Origin: Rhizopus sp. PT2906
Taxonomy: Eukaryota; Mucoromycota; Mucoromycetes; Mucorales; Rhizopodaceae
Length of the DNA stretch: 11,566 nt
Assembly (NCBI GenBank): GCA_025529335.1
Contig: JAMYHX010000814.1
Location: forward strand, 1-11,566
Direction: 5' to 3'
Both the position numbers and the translations under genes were made by a program. The first letter of the stretch is position 1, and each line of letters opens with the position of its first letter. Positions 1-7,818 of this stretch are shown one piece after another. A model generated the notes under the pieces. The model ran no database searches and was not told the origin of the DNA. It saw nothing but the letters and a program-made list of their open reading frames with translations.

Positions 1-448
1 ATGAATTTTGTTCTCATCATGGGTGTATTTATTTTCGATCACAGGCGAATTTACTTTCCGAAAAGAGTGTATAACGATGCGTCATTGTCGACATTTACGA
101 AGCTGAAGGTTTATGGAATTCATGTCATCAAATCCCAAGTTACCTTATCAGAAATCTCCCTCAATGATGAAACACACTGGAAATGTATAGAATTAAGAAG
201 TACCCAATTGCCAACAGCTTGGAGTGATAGGGTCGGTCTAGTTCAATATATGAAACTTCTGGCAACCCTTTATGTAAGTTTATAGGAAATGTAAGTTAGA
301 ATGTTTTGCGTGGAACTCACCTATTTCTATTGATTTTCAGGATGCTTGTCACGAAAACCAAAAGATCCAAAAGCAGCTTATTAGAGAAAATATTGGTTTG
401 ATTTCTTTCAGTGGCCCTTCCATTGGATCAGTAATAAATGACAATTAA
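1..448 (+). CDS. Unknown-family protein, C-terminal part (copy A), one intron, 5' truncated by window edge
   Basis: The reading frame is open from the window edge to a GTAAGT donor at 274. Removing 274-340 (67 bp, TTTTCAG acceptor) continues it in phase 0 for 35 more residues to TAA at 446-448. An AATAAA lies at 516-521. I recognise no named domain. The segment KVYGI...WKCIELRS...LLATLY|...QKIQKQLIREN aligns by eye with the C-terminus of the gene at 3730-1912 (EVYGI...WKVVEVRS...LMATLL|...EKVNNLLIQES), and the intron falls at the same place in both. The copies are therefore paralogous. I have seen similar proteins as repeated 'hypothetical' genes in Mucorales; that is recollection, not a search. 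The first ~44 bases end in CACAG and could be the tail of an upstream intron rather than coding sequence. No stop interrupts the visible part, so the copy may be functional. Function is unknown. Confidence 0.72.
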
Positions 449-771
449 CGCCCTCTTTCTGTTATTTTTTCCTTTCTTTCATTTTTTATATTATCAAGTA
501 ACATTGTAATTGTTAAATAAATTCTCTTCTCATGTTATTGGATTTATTATTTATATATAAAAAATTATGATCATTACACTTCGTAAGACGTGATCTTGTT
601 GTTATCAATCTTTTCTTTATTTTTCGAACTTGTACTACAATAAAAGAACTGAATAAAAATTTTTTGATCTTCATCTTCTTGAGTGAGACAGGAAAACAAA
701 GCAGAAACAAGAAAGGGACGAGGAGAGTGGGAACAACCAAGATCACTTACTCGTATAGTGTGTTCAACACT
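449..771. other. Intergenic, AT-rich; no gene seen
   Basis: This is the space between two convergent gene ends: copy A ends at 448 on plus and copy B ends at 772 on minus. It holds a likely poly(A) signal (AATAAA, 516-521) for copy A. Short open frames are present but have low-complexity composition (K, F, I runs) and match nothing I know. Confidence 0.6.
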
Positions 772-1291
772 TCATATATTCGTGTTTACATAACAAAAGA
801 ATCGATTAATCTGGTCATTATCAACAGATCCAATATTTCTTCTTGCATGAGGTATTTGGTTTATTATAAGTTGTTGTAATTGTAGTAGTGCAGGTATAGT
901 TGTGAGGGCAACATGGAAGTCATACATGCTTCTAGGAATATAAAACGAGCGTATCTTTGCAAATAAATAGATAAAAGCAGCAATTAATTCCATTATATAC
1001 ATATGATAATTAAAGCCTACTCTTCTGAATCGTTAGTCAACCATTTCCTCTTCAGCGATATCCCACTTATAGTCATACCATATCCCACAACCCCATAAAC
1101 AACAGGCTGATTTACACCTCTAGATATTAAGCAATTAAGCATAAATTGCAGCTCCAAAGACATCTTGAACAAATCATCGTTAGCAGTAGACTTGGGACAT
1201 TTAATTTCAAATACCAAGAAATCAAACTTTTTAGAGCCAATTCTAGCACCATATTTCACGTCAGATTTTAAATCATTATTTCCAGTTAAAG
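772..1291 (-). CDS. Unknown-family protein (copy B), C-terminal part with PD-(D/E)XK-like core, one intron
   Basis: Reads on minus from about 1291 to TGA at 772-774. The first open stretch hits a stop at 1017, but removing a 50-bp intron (1066-1017, GTGGGA donor, GACTAAC branch-like motif, TAG acceptor) joins YGMTIS in frame to MYIMEL downstream. The joined protein has the order K-F-D-F-L-V-F-E-I-K-C-P, a helix-like stretch ending LNCLI, VVYGVVGYGMTIS, then IRSFYIP and LLQLQQLI. D plus E-x-K followed by a hydrophobic YG strand is the usual look of PD-(D/E)XK nuclease cores; this is inference from pattern. The segments LNCLI, VYG and IRS line up with LNCII, VYG and VRS in the gene at 3730-1912, so the two are probably distant relatives. 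A CACAG acceptor just upstream (exon start about 1291) suggests missing 5' exons. No ATG begins the visible part, and an in-frame TAG lies just upstream. Unlike the other copies it has no intron near its 3' end. Confidence 0.6.
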
Positions 1292-1675
1292 CTGTGAAAG
1301 GCCAACACTACATGCACCAGAAAATGCACCAGAAGTTAGACTAATGCTACAGGCACTACCTCTATTCATTATCTATGATGCTATCCAACAAAACTTTTTA
1401 TCATGTTGACTTGTTTCTTTTCAAGAAGCAGAAAGAGAAAAAAGGAATGTTGTTATTAATGTATTTATTTTAATTTTATGTTCTCTGTTGATCGATAAAG
1501 ATACAAGAACATGTGTAATTATGATGACATCGTATTTTATATTAGAGAGAGTGAACTGGAAAAGCCTTAGATTAGGTAGAGGTATTGGTAATGCAAAGTT
1601 GTAAAGTGACAACATAGGTAGTGCCCTAAGGAAGCGTTCGTAGCATTAGCCTTCTCGTGGGCTTCCTCGTGCGCG
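1292..1675. repeat. Non-coding; short imperfect inverted repeats around ~250 bp
   Basis: Two blocks at 1341-1361 (CTAATGCTAC, one base, GGCACTACCT) recur inverted at 1616-1649, where the same two decamers are separated by 14 bases. This resembles the ends of a small decayed inverted-repeat element, or two related fragments in opposite orientation. The right block lies in a stretch (about 1616-1675) that is clearly more GC-rich than its surroundings. Apart from that I see no gene; the minus frame across 1421-1615 is hydrophobic low-complexity sequence. Confidence 0.35.
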
Positions 1676-1832
1676 TAGCACATGATTTAGCCTGGAAGGC
1701 CAAAAGAATGCTGGATTTTTTATGTTTACGTGGTTACATTTACAATCTGTAAGAAGTACTTGGTAGATGCACTGGACTTGTTAAACATGCGTTGCTATGA
1801 AATAAAGCAGGATCACCTTCTTTTTGAGAAAA
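1676..1832 (+). repeat. Left terminal inverted repeat (157 bp)
   Basis: Begins TAGCACATGATTTAGCCTGG and ends TTTTTGAGAAAA. Against the complement of 4363-4519 it has no indel and 8 differences, all transitions, clustered in five spots; six of the eight have G or C here and A or T in the right copy. Confidence 0.88.
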
Positions 1833-1911
1833 GGTTATTTGTTTGGAGGTATTTATTATTATTATCTTTCAAATAAATCAATAGAAAGTTTTTATTTCAG
1901 TAATATTGATA

Positions 1912-3730
1912 CTAAACGTATTGGTTCAAATAACTTGAGACTTTTTCTGAAGTCAATTTGGTGTAGCCTGTGGACTCCTGTATCAATAAATTGTTTACTT
2001 TTTCTTGCTCAACCTGTGCTAACTATTAAAAACAGACATATTAATAATTGTTAAATATGTTGTAAACTCAAGCTCTTACTAGTAAAGTTGCCATTAGCTC
2101 AAACATAGGTAGCCATGCAAATCGAGCGTTCCATTCGACTGGAAGTGGTGAAGAGCGAACTTCGACGACTTTCCATTTACATGGTGACCGTTTGAGAGAT
2201 GATTTCATTAAGGTCAATGTACGTACAATTAGCTAGATTCCGTAAACTTCTTTTTTGCAGATTGTGTCAATGGATGCATTCTTGTTATTTTTAATGATAC
2301 AGTTTAATGCATTCGAAGATTCTACAATTATTTTGATGGTATCTTCCAAAGTATGAGAAACGGATTCTTTTTTTATACCACTGCTTGATTCAATAAAAAG
2401 CTCTTCGTCATTTGTTTTCATATTTACGCCATGACCGTCAGCAAACTTGAACTCGCATGCAGCAGATTGATAATCGTTGGGCTCTAAACCAGCAGCAACT
2501 TGACATTCCACTTGCTTTTCACACCAAGACATGATGGTATTCCCAGTTTCTTGTGACAAGTATTTCAAAGGAGGGATAAGATATTTCACGAATGCGGTTC
2601 TTTCGTGATTTCCGATTAGTAGAGAATGTTGCTTGCAATTGGAAGTAAAATCAGCTAATGACAGCGCTATAACTCGTGCGAATTTCTTTGCTAGCCCAGT
2701 AGAACTACTATGTATTGGGTGGCTCCAAGCAAAGCAAGGTAAGCTATTCATATCACTATCAAGGCATTCTTTAATAAACTCAAAAACATGTGGAAATTCT
2801 TTTAGTGATTTGAATTCAGCTTGGCTGACTACATTCGACCTGTATTCCATCATTTCTTCCGCATTATTAAGGTCAGATTTGTTTTCTAAAAACTCCATGC
2901 CTATAGCACAAATGTCTTTTATCTTATGTTGATCAATGATCTGAATCTTTGGTTTGTGAGGAGTTGTCAAATATGCAGCTGGATTATAAATGGTAAACAT
3001 CTTTTGTTTCTTCTGTAAGACTGTCTCCTAAATAATTGGTAATTAACAAAGAGCTGATGTCTTCTTTGTTCAAACTTACCTTGTTTATTCCTTGTATTTT
3101 GAATGCAGGATTTGCGACAATAGAAAACACAGTATCAGTAGTATTAATGTTGGTATTGTCAATAATCGTATCAGCATTGGGGGCGTCACCGTTCACGGTA
3201 TAGGCATTGGCATTATCGGCTCTGGAGGTAACCTCAGAAGCTGTATTGTCTGTAGTTTTATCCAAGAAAGGTTGTGTGATAAATTCGGCTCTGAATTCTT
3301 GGATAGATTGATTTGTGAGATCACTTCCTAATAGCTGCGCTTGCTCGTATGTTCTTTTTCTGGATTCAGAAACTTTGTTTTGTCTTTTTAGTGCTGTAAG
3401 CTCAGTATTATAGAGTTGTATGAACTTCTTTTTTGTCTTGTTCAAAGTGAAATAGCTTTGTACAGTTCGCATGAATGAATTTATCGTTTTAGGCAAAGCA
3501 AACTGATTTTCAGAGCAATCACAGACTTTAAATAATGAGTCCTTGATAGTACTGTGTACTTGTAAGGCTTCATTCTCCAGCATAATAGCTGTGGGAAGAG
3601 CGCTGATGTGATTTTCAATGTTCATCATGTTACTCAATGAAGCGATAAGGACGTAACTTGGAAGTTTCAAATAATCTCTTGTGACTTGTGGAATGGTATA
3701 GTTTGCTGAAATATCACGGGGAAACCTCAT
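1912..3730 (-). pseudogene. Unknown-family protein (copy C), three exons, full-length except one TAG; TIR element cargo
   Basis: Exon 1 is 3730-3080 (217 codons, ATG at 3730-3728), intron 1 is 3079-3013 (GTAAGT...TTACAG, 67 bp), exon 2 is 3012-2080 (311 codons), intron 2 is 2079-2014 (GTAAGA...CACAG, 66 bp) and exon 3 is 2013-1912, ending TAG. Both introns are phase 0, and the total is 561 codons. One in-frame TAG at 2235-2233 (codon 477) interrupts it directly after VYGI; the frame then stays open for 84 codons and matches copy A, so the stop is a point change. Visible order: unrecognised N-terminal half with an N/D/T-rich linker near the end of exon 1; NHERTAFV near residue 354; WCEKQ near 380; KFADGHG near 409 and EELFIESSSG near 425, where a PD-(D/E)XK core would place D and E-x-K (the Lys is missing here); then the helix with LNCII and the VYGI strand. 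I do not know its function. A weak nuclease-like assignment is inference. Confidence 0.75.
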
Positions 3731-4362
3731 TTTTATAAATAAGCTAAGTGTTTCGTAAAGCAATGAGAGCAAAAGAGAGTTTTTTGATGAGGATAAGAAT
3801 TTCTTTTTTACGATTTATGTGATTTGTAGCCCACGGTTATATTATGCTATACATATATTGTTGATCATTTGGCGTTTTTTAAAAACAAATAAATGTGTTA
3901 GACGTATCACAAAGAATTGTGCGAAGTTCGCAGTTTTGTTTAAGTACACGACCAGATAAAATTGACCAAAACAAACATGTAATCAAAGCTGTAGCTAATA
4001 TTTATTCCTCTTTAAGTACTAGATTGGAGAGTAACACAGGCTGTAAAGTGCCTACCCCATAAAATATGCACGACTTTATCTGGTTGTGTAGTGTTTGATG
4101 CACCTCAACACATGTGTTTTTATTGCATAAACAACAACAAAGGCTTAGCTTAATTGAATGGCCAAATTTTAAGATTTAAGGGGGCTAACGTTCAATATAT
4201 AAATGTAGATCTCGTAAAGTTTATTTGTTTTACAATTATACAATTAAACACGTTTCACATTTAGACAGTTTTATACAGTATAGGCGCTTTTCTGAAATAG
4301 CCATTTTAAAAAAATTAGTGTAAGTTGTGAGTGAATCAAGAGTTAACTAAAGTTTACTTGTA
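3731..4362. other. Upstream region of the element gene; no gene seen
   Basis: AT-rich space between the gene's ATG and the right TIR, presumably holding its promoter. It contains a MITE-like inverted-repeat unit (3947-4088) and a perfect short hairpin TGCGAAGTTCGCA at 3920-3932. No open frame here resembles protein coding. Confidence 0.5.
3947..4088. repeat. Candidate 142-bp MITE with TA flanks
   Basis: Starts CACGACCAGATAAAATTG and ends with the complement of CACAACCAGATAAAGTCG: 15/18 identical, and the three differences are transitions. TA dinucleotides lie immediately outside both ends (3945-3946 and 4089-4090), as expected for a Tc1/mariner-type target duplication. Nothing is encoded inside. 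It would be nested in the larger TIR element, upstream of its gene. Confidence 0.45.
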
Positions 4363-4519
4363 TTTTCTCAAAAAGAAGGTGATCCTGCTTTATTTCATAG
4401 CAACGCATGTTTAACAAGTCCAGTATATCTACCAAGTGCTCCTTACAGATTGTAAATGTAACCACATAAACATAAAAAATCTAGCATTCTTTTGATCTTC
4501 CAGGCTAAATCATGTGCTA
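4363..4519 (-). repeat. Right terminal inverted repeat (157 bp)
   Basis: Inverted partner of 1676-1832, ending CTAAATCATGTGCTA on plus. The next bases (GGTGTAGCTC) no longer match the bases outside the left copy closely, which sets the end of strong identity here. Confidence 0.88.
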
Positions 4520-4965
4520 GGTGTAGCTCGTTCACAAGATGCGTTGTATATAATAAGTATTAGTATTATGCTAAAAAAAAACGACAACAATTTTTCTTAC
4601 ATTGAAAAGCATAGAGCAAGCTTAAAATTGAAAGATATTTGACAGTACATCGGCAACCCCCCACCATAAGGTCAGGTTCAACTGACCGTAGATGAAACTG
4701 CATGACCGTCCAAAAGTTGCAAGGTCACTCCATTTTCCGCAAGGCTGGGCTTTATCTTGTTAACCGGAGGAATAGAGTGGTTGGGTCCTTTTGGTTTTTA
4801 TAGGCTTAAATGTTGGGAAAGATGTTTAAAAAGAAAAAGAAAAATTGCTGGGCTTTTTTAATATGAATTTAAAAACAACAGTCAGCATATGGGTGAGGAG
4901 AATCCAGCAAATCAGATTGCTAGAATGTATTAATTAGCCAATAAAATTTGTACACTTAGACCAGA
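4520..4965. other. Intergenic; no gene seen
   Basis: Spacer between the TIR element and the DIRS element. It holds a short hairpin (GGTCAG...CTGACC near 4671-4688), an A-run and moderately GC-rich sequence around 4650-4760. No coding sequence or paired repeat longer than this was found by eye. Confidence 0.5.
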
Positions 4966-4994
4966 AGAACAAAATAGGAAGGTTAATATTTGCT
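4966..4994 (-). repeat. DIRS terminal repeat, 3' end
   Basis: AGAACAAAATAGGAAGGTTA and the bases following it (plus strand) match 7755-7783 at 28/29, the one difference being A/G. In an intact DIRS element the two ends are inverted; here they are direct because one half has been flipped. The recombinase stop codon overlaps its inner edge. Confidence 0.8.
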
Positions 4995-6579
4995 AATCCA
5001 GAGTCCAATCTTCATCTGCATCATAGAATATCTCTCTATCTTCCCCTGAGTGAGTCAAAACCGTGGCAGTAAAGTTGATATCGGTCATGTGGTTTCTTTG
5101 GTAATGTTGACGGAAGGTGTCAGAGGAAGCCCAATTGCCGAGTGTGACAATGCCTTGTATGCCTACACCCTTGTCCAAACCGGCAGAGAAAGCCAGAGAT
5201 CTGATCGACGTACGAGGTTCCGTAGTAGACAGTGATATAAAGTGTCGATGCAGCCAAGAGGGGATGGTGCTGGGCGTTACTGGTTGTGCAACGTTGTCGG
5301 CTTTGACAAACAATGCGGAGTGTCTTGCGCCTCCTTTCATGCGAAGGTGGTCACTGAGAGCCAAGAAGCAGAAGACGGGGCACAGCTCCTTGTCTTGATG
5401 AGGGTGTACCCGAAATTCTTTGATAACCCTATGTTTCTTTCGTCGTTCTTTTGGGGAAACAACCTTGAAATGCGTACAACCGTCCGATAGATCAACCTTG
5501 CGGGAATCAAATGGTATGCGCGCCAGATCGGAAGGCCTAAGAAAAGCTGCCATTGCTAGCAAGAAAGCCAACTTCTTCTGTAATAGTAAAACGAACGTGC
5601 TTGAACAAGAAGCTATTGAGCGTGTATAGATCATCGATGGGATGAGATCTACTTGAGGCTTATGTATGGGTACTGGAGGAGACTGTTTCGCGATGGAGTC
5701 GAAGTATGTGTTAATAAGTGGGTGTGAGCTAATTGAACGAGAGTCATCATGTAAATGAGCAATCGATGTTCTAATTAATTTCAATGTTATCCATTGGAAT
5801 ACTTGCGGCTTGATTTGCCATAGGTTCTTGGTGAACGTGCGTCGAGATTCCATATCTGCAATCTTGTTGTGAATCCTTTGAACATGTTGAGCCTGTATAG
5901 AGATGTTGTGTTGAAGACACCATTTCCATATTCCTGTTGCTAGTTCCATCAAAGGTAGAGAGTGGGTACTTCCTTGCTTGTTGATATATGGCGAACTGGT
6001 GTTGTTGTCGGCGTGGGTGAGAACTGTGGTGTTCTTTAATGATGGGAAAGTCTGCAGTACTAGTTGTGCCACTTTCAGTTCTCTTCAGTTGATTGACTGT
6101 TGAACTTCGAGAGGAGTCCAGTAACCATGCGTCCGATAATGTCTCAAACTGCACCCCCATCCAGTGTTGCTTGCGTCGACGTAGATCGTTTCTTTGGGGG
6201 TAACTGGTAGTATCGAACGGCCATTCCGCTTCTGTAGGTTCACATACTACCATTTGAGTTTGCCTAAGCTTGCTTGATCCAGTGGTACCGGATGATCCTA
6301 GCCCTTGTCGGTCTTGACTTGCTTGTTCTTGTACCATAGGAGGTAGCAAGTGTAGAGTTGGGCTGGAAAGACCGCAAAGGTTGCTGCTTGAATCTTCATT
6401 GTCAGACTGTGTATCAGCCGAGGTGTTTGTGAGTGAGGCTTGTTAATAATTTGCTTGATGGAGCGTCGTAGATTTCGGATTTTCTTTGCTGGTAGTGCGG
6501 TTGTCATAGTCGTAGTATCTAAGCAGAAACCGAGATGTTCTAGCTTGCGTGTCGACGATAGAATTGATTTCTTGGTGTT
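4993..6579 (-). pseudogene. DIRS Pol, C-terminal part: end of RT, RNase H and tyrosine recombinase
   Basis: One frame from 6579 to TAG at 4995-4993. It starts with the RT end (KKSIL, then KLEHLGF). The RNase H region shows IYVDAS, N*RELK and HADNNT, supplying its acidic residues. The tyrosine recombinase follows, with Arg in AFLRPSDLARIP, Lys in SPKERRKKH, Arg in SIRSLAFSAG, the conserved GNWASSDTFR and the nucleophile Tyr in HYQR, which is the DIRS pattern with the usual His box altered. Three stops break it: TAG at 6300-6298, TAG at 6249-6247 and TGA at 6087-6085. The last lies between SIN and RELK, where Trp is expected, and TGG to TAG or TGA explains all three. The last 360 codons (from about 6072), covering the whole recombinase, are uninterrupted. 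RT copies the element RNA and the recombinase integrates the circular product; this copy cannot make a full Pol. Confidence 0.88.
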
Positions 6580-7062
6580 AAGCATGGGGGTGGAAGCTTG
6601 ATGGTTTAGGGTTATATGACGGCACATGGAATAGAGTATATTTGCGAGGTCTACGATGGTAGGATGAACGCTGAAGACTACGTCCGAATACTTGATGGAG
6701 ACTTAACGGACACCTTAAATTACTACAATTTGCGTAATGAGGATTTCATATTTCAGCATGATAATGATTCAAAACATACAGCAAAATTAACTAAAAAATA
6801 TCTACATGAACAAAAGAAGTATACAGTTCTTCCTTGGCCAGCACAATCTCCAGATCTCAACCCTATTGAACACATCTGGAAACATTTGAAGTTGAAATTA
6901 ACACTGTATGAACAGGGAGCTAGAGGTGTTCATGAATTGTGGAAAAGAGTACAAAATGAATGGAATACGTTTGACGCTGATATATGCTGTAAATATATAG
7001 ACACTATGTCTGCAAGAGTGAAAGCTGTGATAGATGCAAAAGGTGGAAACACCAAATATTAA
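6580..7062 (+). pseudogene. Tc1-like DDE transposase, C-terminal half
   Basis: The frame opens at the breakpoint with KHGGGSLMV, then a TAG (6607-6609) exactly where this family has the Trp of the M-x-WG motif, then GYMTAHGIEY and 149 uninterrupted codons to TAA at 7060-7062. Catalytic features are the second Asp in FQHDNDSKHTA and the Glu in SPDLNPIEHIW. Thirty-five residues separate the first D of DND from that E, against 34 in Caenorhabditis Tc1 as I recall it. Together with the 186 codons at 9946-9389 the full transposase would be 346 residues, a normal Tc1 length. It would cut and paste the element at TA sites. It is broken here by the TAG and by the inversion. Confidence 0.92.
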
Positions 7063-7257
7063 TAAAATTTATGAAAGTTGAAAAACCGTCCCAGTGGACT
7101 TTCCGTTTTTTCCATGCTGTGTAATTAGATCTAGTTGTCAATCTAAAGTACTGATTTCATCAAGACATAAAGAAAAGGTTAAAAAATAATATATCACGAA
7201 AGAACACGTAAACTATTTCTATTTCTTTATTTACAGTGATACAAGCAATTTTCTGAA

Positions 7258-7287
7258 AAAACACTGGAACAGTTTTTTAACCCACTG
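7258..7287 (-). repeat. Tc1 terminal repeat, 3' end
   Basis: AAAACACTGGAACAGTTTTT through CCCACTG, followed by TA. It matches 9955-9984 at 26/30, all four differences being transitions. The two copies are in the same orientation in the window, although they must be inverted in a working element. Confidence 0.85.
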
Positions 7288-7288
7288 T

Positions 7289-7754
7289 ATTTATATTAAT
7301 AATCATAAATAAAATTTGTTGGAGTTTGCACAGTATATCCTGATTACATATATACTATTTATTAAAACACACCTATTACTTTAACAGATGGTACTATTCC
7401 AACATCATGTTCTGGCACTTTTTTCATTTCCGGTTAGAGTTGATTACTGGGATATTCCTTATTGAAACCATTATAGTTATCGAAATACATCTCCAAATCT
7501 CTATCTTCCTATTTCAATAACCAGGCCCTACTGTATCAAGGAGTTTGTAAGAAAATAAAGCATTTTTATAAATGGATCAAGAATTAAATAATACGACTGC
7601 TCTTGAACTATGTTTTTTATATGTTTTTTTCTTTCTATGAACCATTAATTATCGATCAAGAACAATATTTCGATGAGCATAAAATCTTTTCTACAAGTAA
7701 AATTATCAATTCTAGAGCGAGAAAATTCTCTCGCAAGAATTTTTTGAGACAGTC
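7289..7754. other. Host or older-element flank between Tc1 and DIRS; no gene assigned
   Basis: Carried inside the inverted segment, this separated the DIRS 5' end from the Tc1 3' end before the inversion. Two short plus frames (from ATG at 7573, and around 7640-7754) do not match anything I know; the second runs into the DIRS terminal repeat and so cannot be a natural gene end. A small hairpin GCGAGA...TCTCGC lies at 7717-7734. Confidence 0.45.
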
Positions 7755-7783
7755 AGAACAAAATAGAAAGGTTAATATTTGCT
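7755..7783 (+). repeat. DIRS terminal repeat, 5' end
   Basis: Matches 4966-4994 at 28/29 in the same orientation. Similarity fades outward (GAGACAGTC against TTAGACCAG), so the full terminal repeat may be somewhat longer but more diverged. Confidence 0.8.
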
Positions 7784-7818
7784 CGGTCATTATCGCAAAA
7801 AGTACTCATAAGTTTCAC

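Larger units (their letters stand above)
1676..4519 (-). mobile_element. TIR-bounded element carrying a single unknown nuclease-like gene
   Basis: The element is defined by 157-bp inverted repeats, 1676-1832 and 4363-4519, that align without gaps at 149/157. Both outer ends are TA followed or preceded by GCACATGATTT or its complement. A TA target duplication with the element proper at 1678-4517 is therefore possible, although the outer flanks keep weak similarity (TCTCGTGGGC against TCTTGTGAAC), so the true ends could lie further out. Inside are one three-exon minus-strand gene (3730-1912), a roughly 630-bp upstream region containing a MITE-like unit, and nothing resembling a DDE or tyrosine transposase. 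It may be a non-autonomous element, a captured gene, or an element whose mobility protein is this unrecognised gene. Orientation is given as that of the gene. Confidence 0.7.
4966..6579 (-). mobile_element. DIRS-type retroelement, 3' half (RNase H + tyrosine recombinase)
   Basis: This is the downstream part of the DIRS element whose 5' half lies at 7755-9388 on the other strand. The outer end is the 29-bp terminal repeat 4966-4994. The inner end is the inversion breakpoint at 6577-6579, where the codon AAC (Asn) is shared with 9389-9391, so the polyprotein frame runs through when the two halves are put back together. Confidence 0.88.
6580..7287 (+). mobile_element. Tc1-like transposon, 3' half
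   Basis: Runs from the inversion breakpoint to the 30-bp terminal repeat at 7258-7287, with TA at 7288-7289. It holds the transposase C-terminus and about 195 bp of 3' non-coding sequence. That sequence contains AAAAACCGTCCCAGTG at 7081-7096, an inverted, diverged copy of the inner part of the TIR. Confidence 0.87.

Noticed and set aside
2984..3000. Two overlapping minus genes (3772-2984 and 3000-2233) in the TIR element
   Set aside because: A GTAAGT...TTACAG intron at 3079-3013 joins them in frame into one protein, and the upstream frame's apparent start before 3730 has no ATG.
3092..3331. Plus-strand Ile/Gly/Ser-rich open frame
   Set aside because: It is antisense to the N/D/T-rich linker in exon 1 of the element gene; the repetitive composition is a by-product of that linker.
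5771..6349. Long minus-strand open frame of 192 codons overlapping the DIRS RNase H region
   Set aside because: It is a shifted shadow of the Pol frame. The true RNase H motifs (VDAS, RELK, HADN) lie in the other frame, and this one is Ser/Thr/Gln-rich without family features.
7573..7754. Possible short gene from ATG at 7573 upstream of the DIRS element
   Set aside because: It stops after 19 codons, the neighbouring frame runs into the DIRS terminal repeat, and no domain is recognisable.
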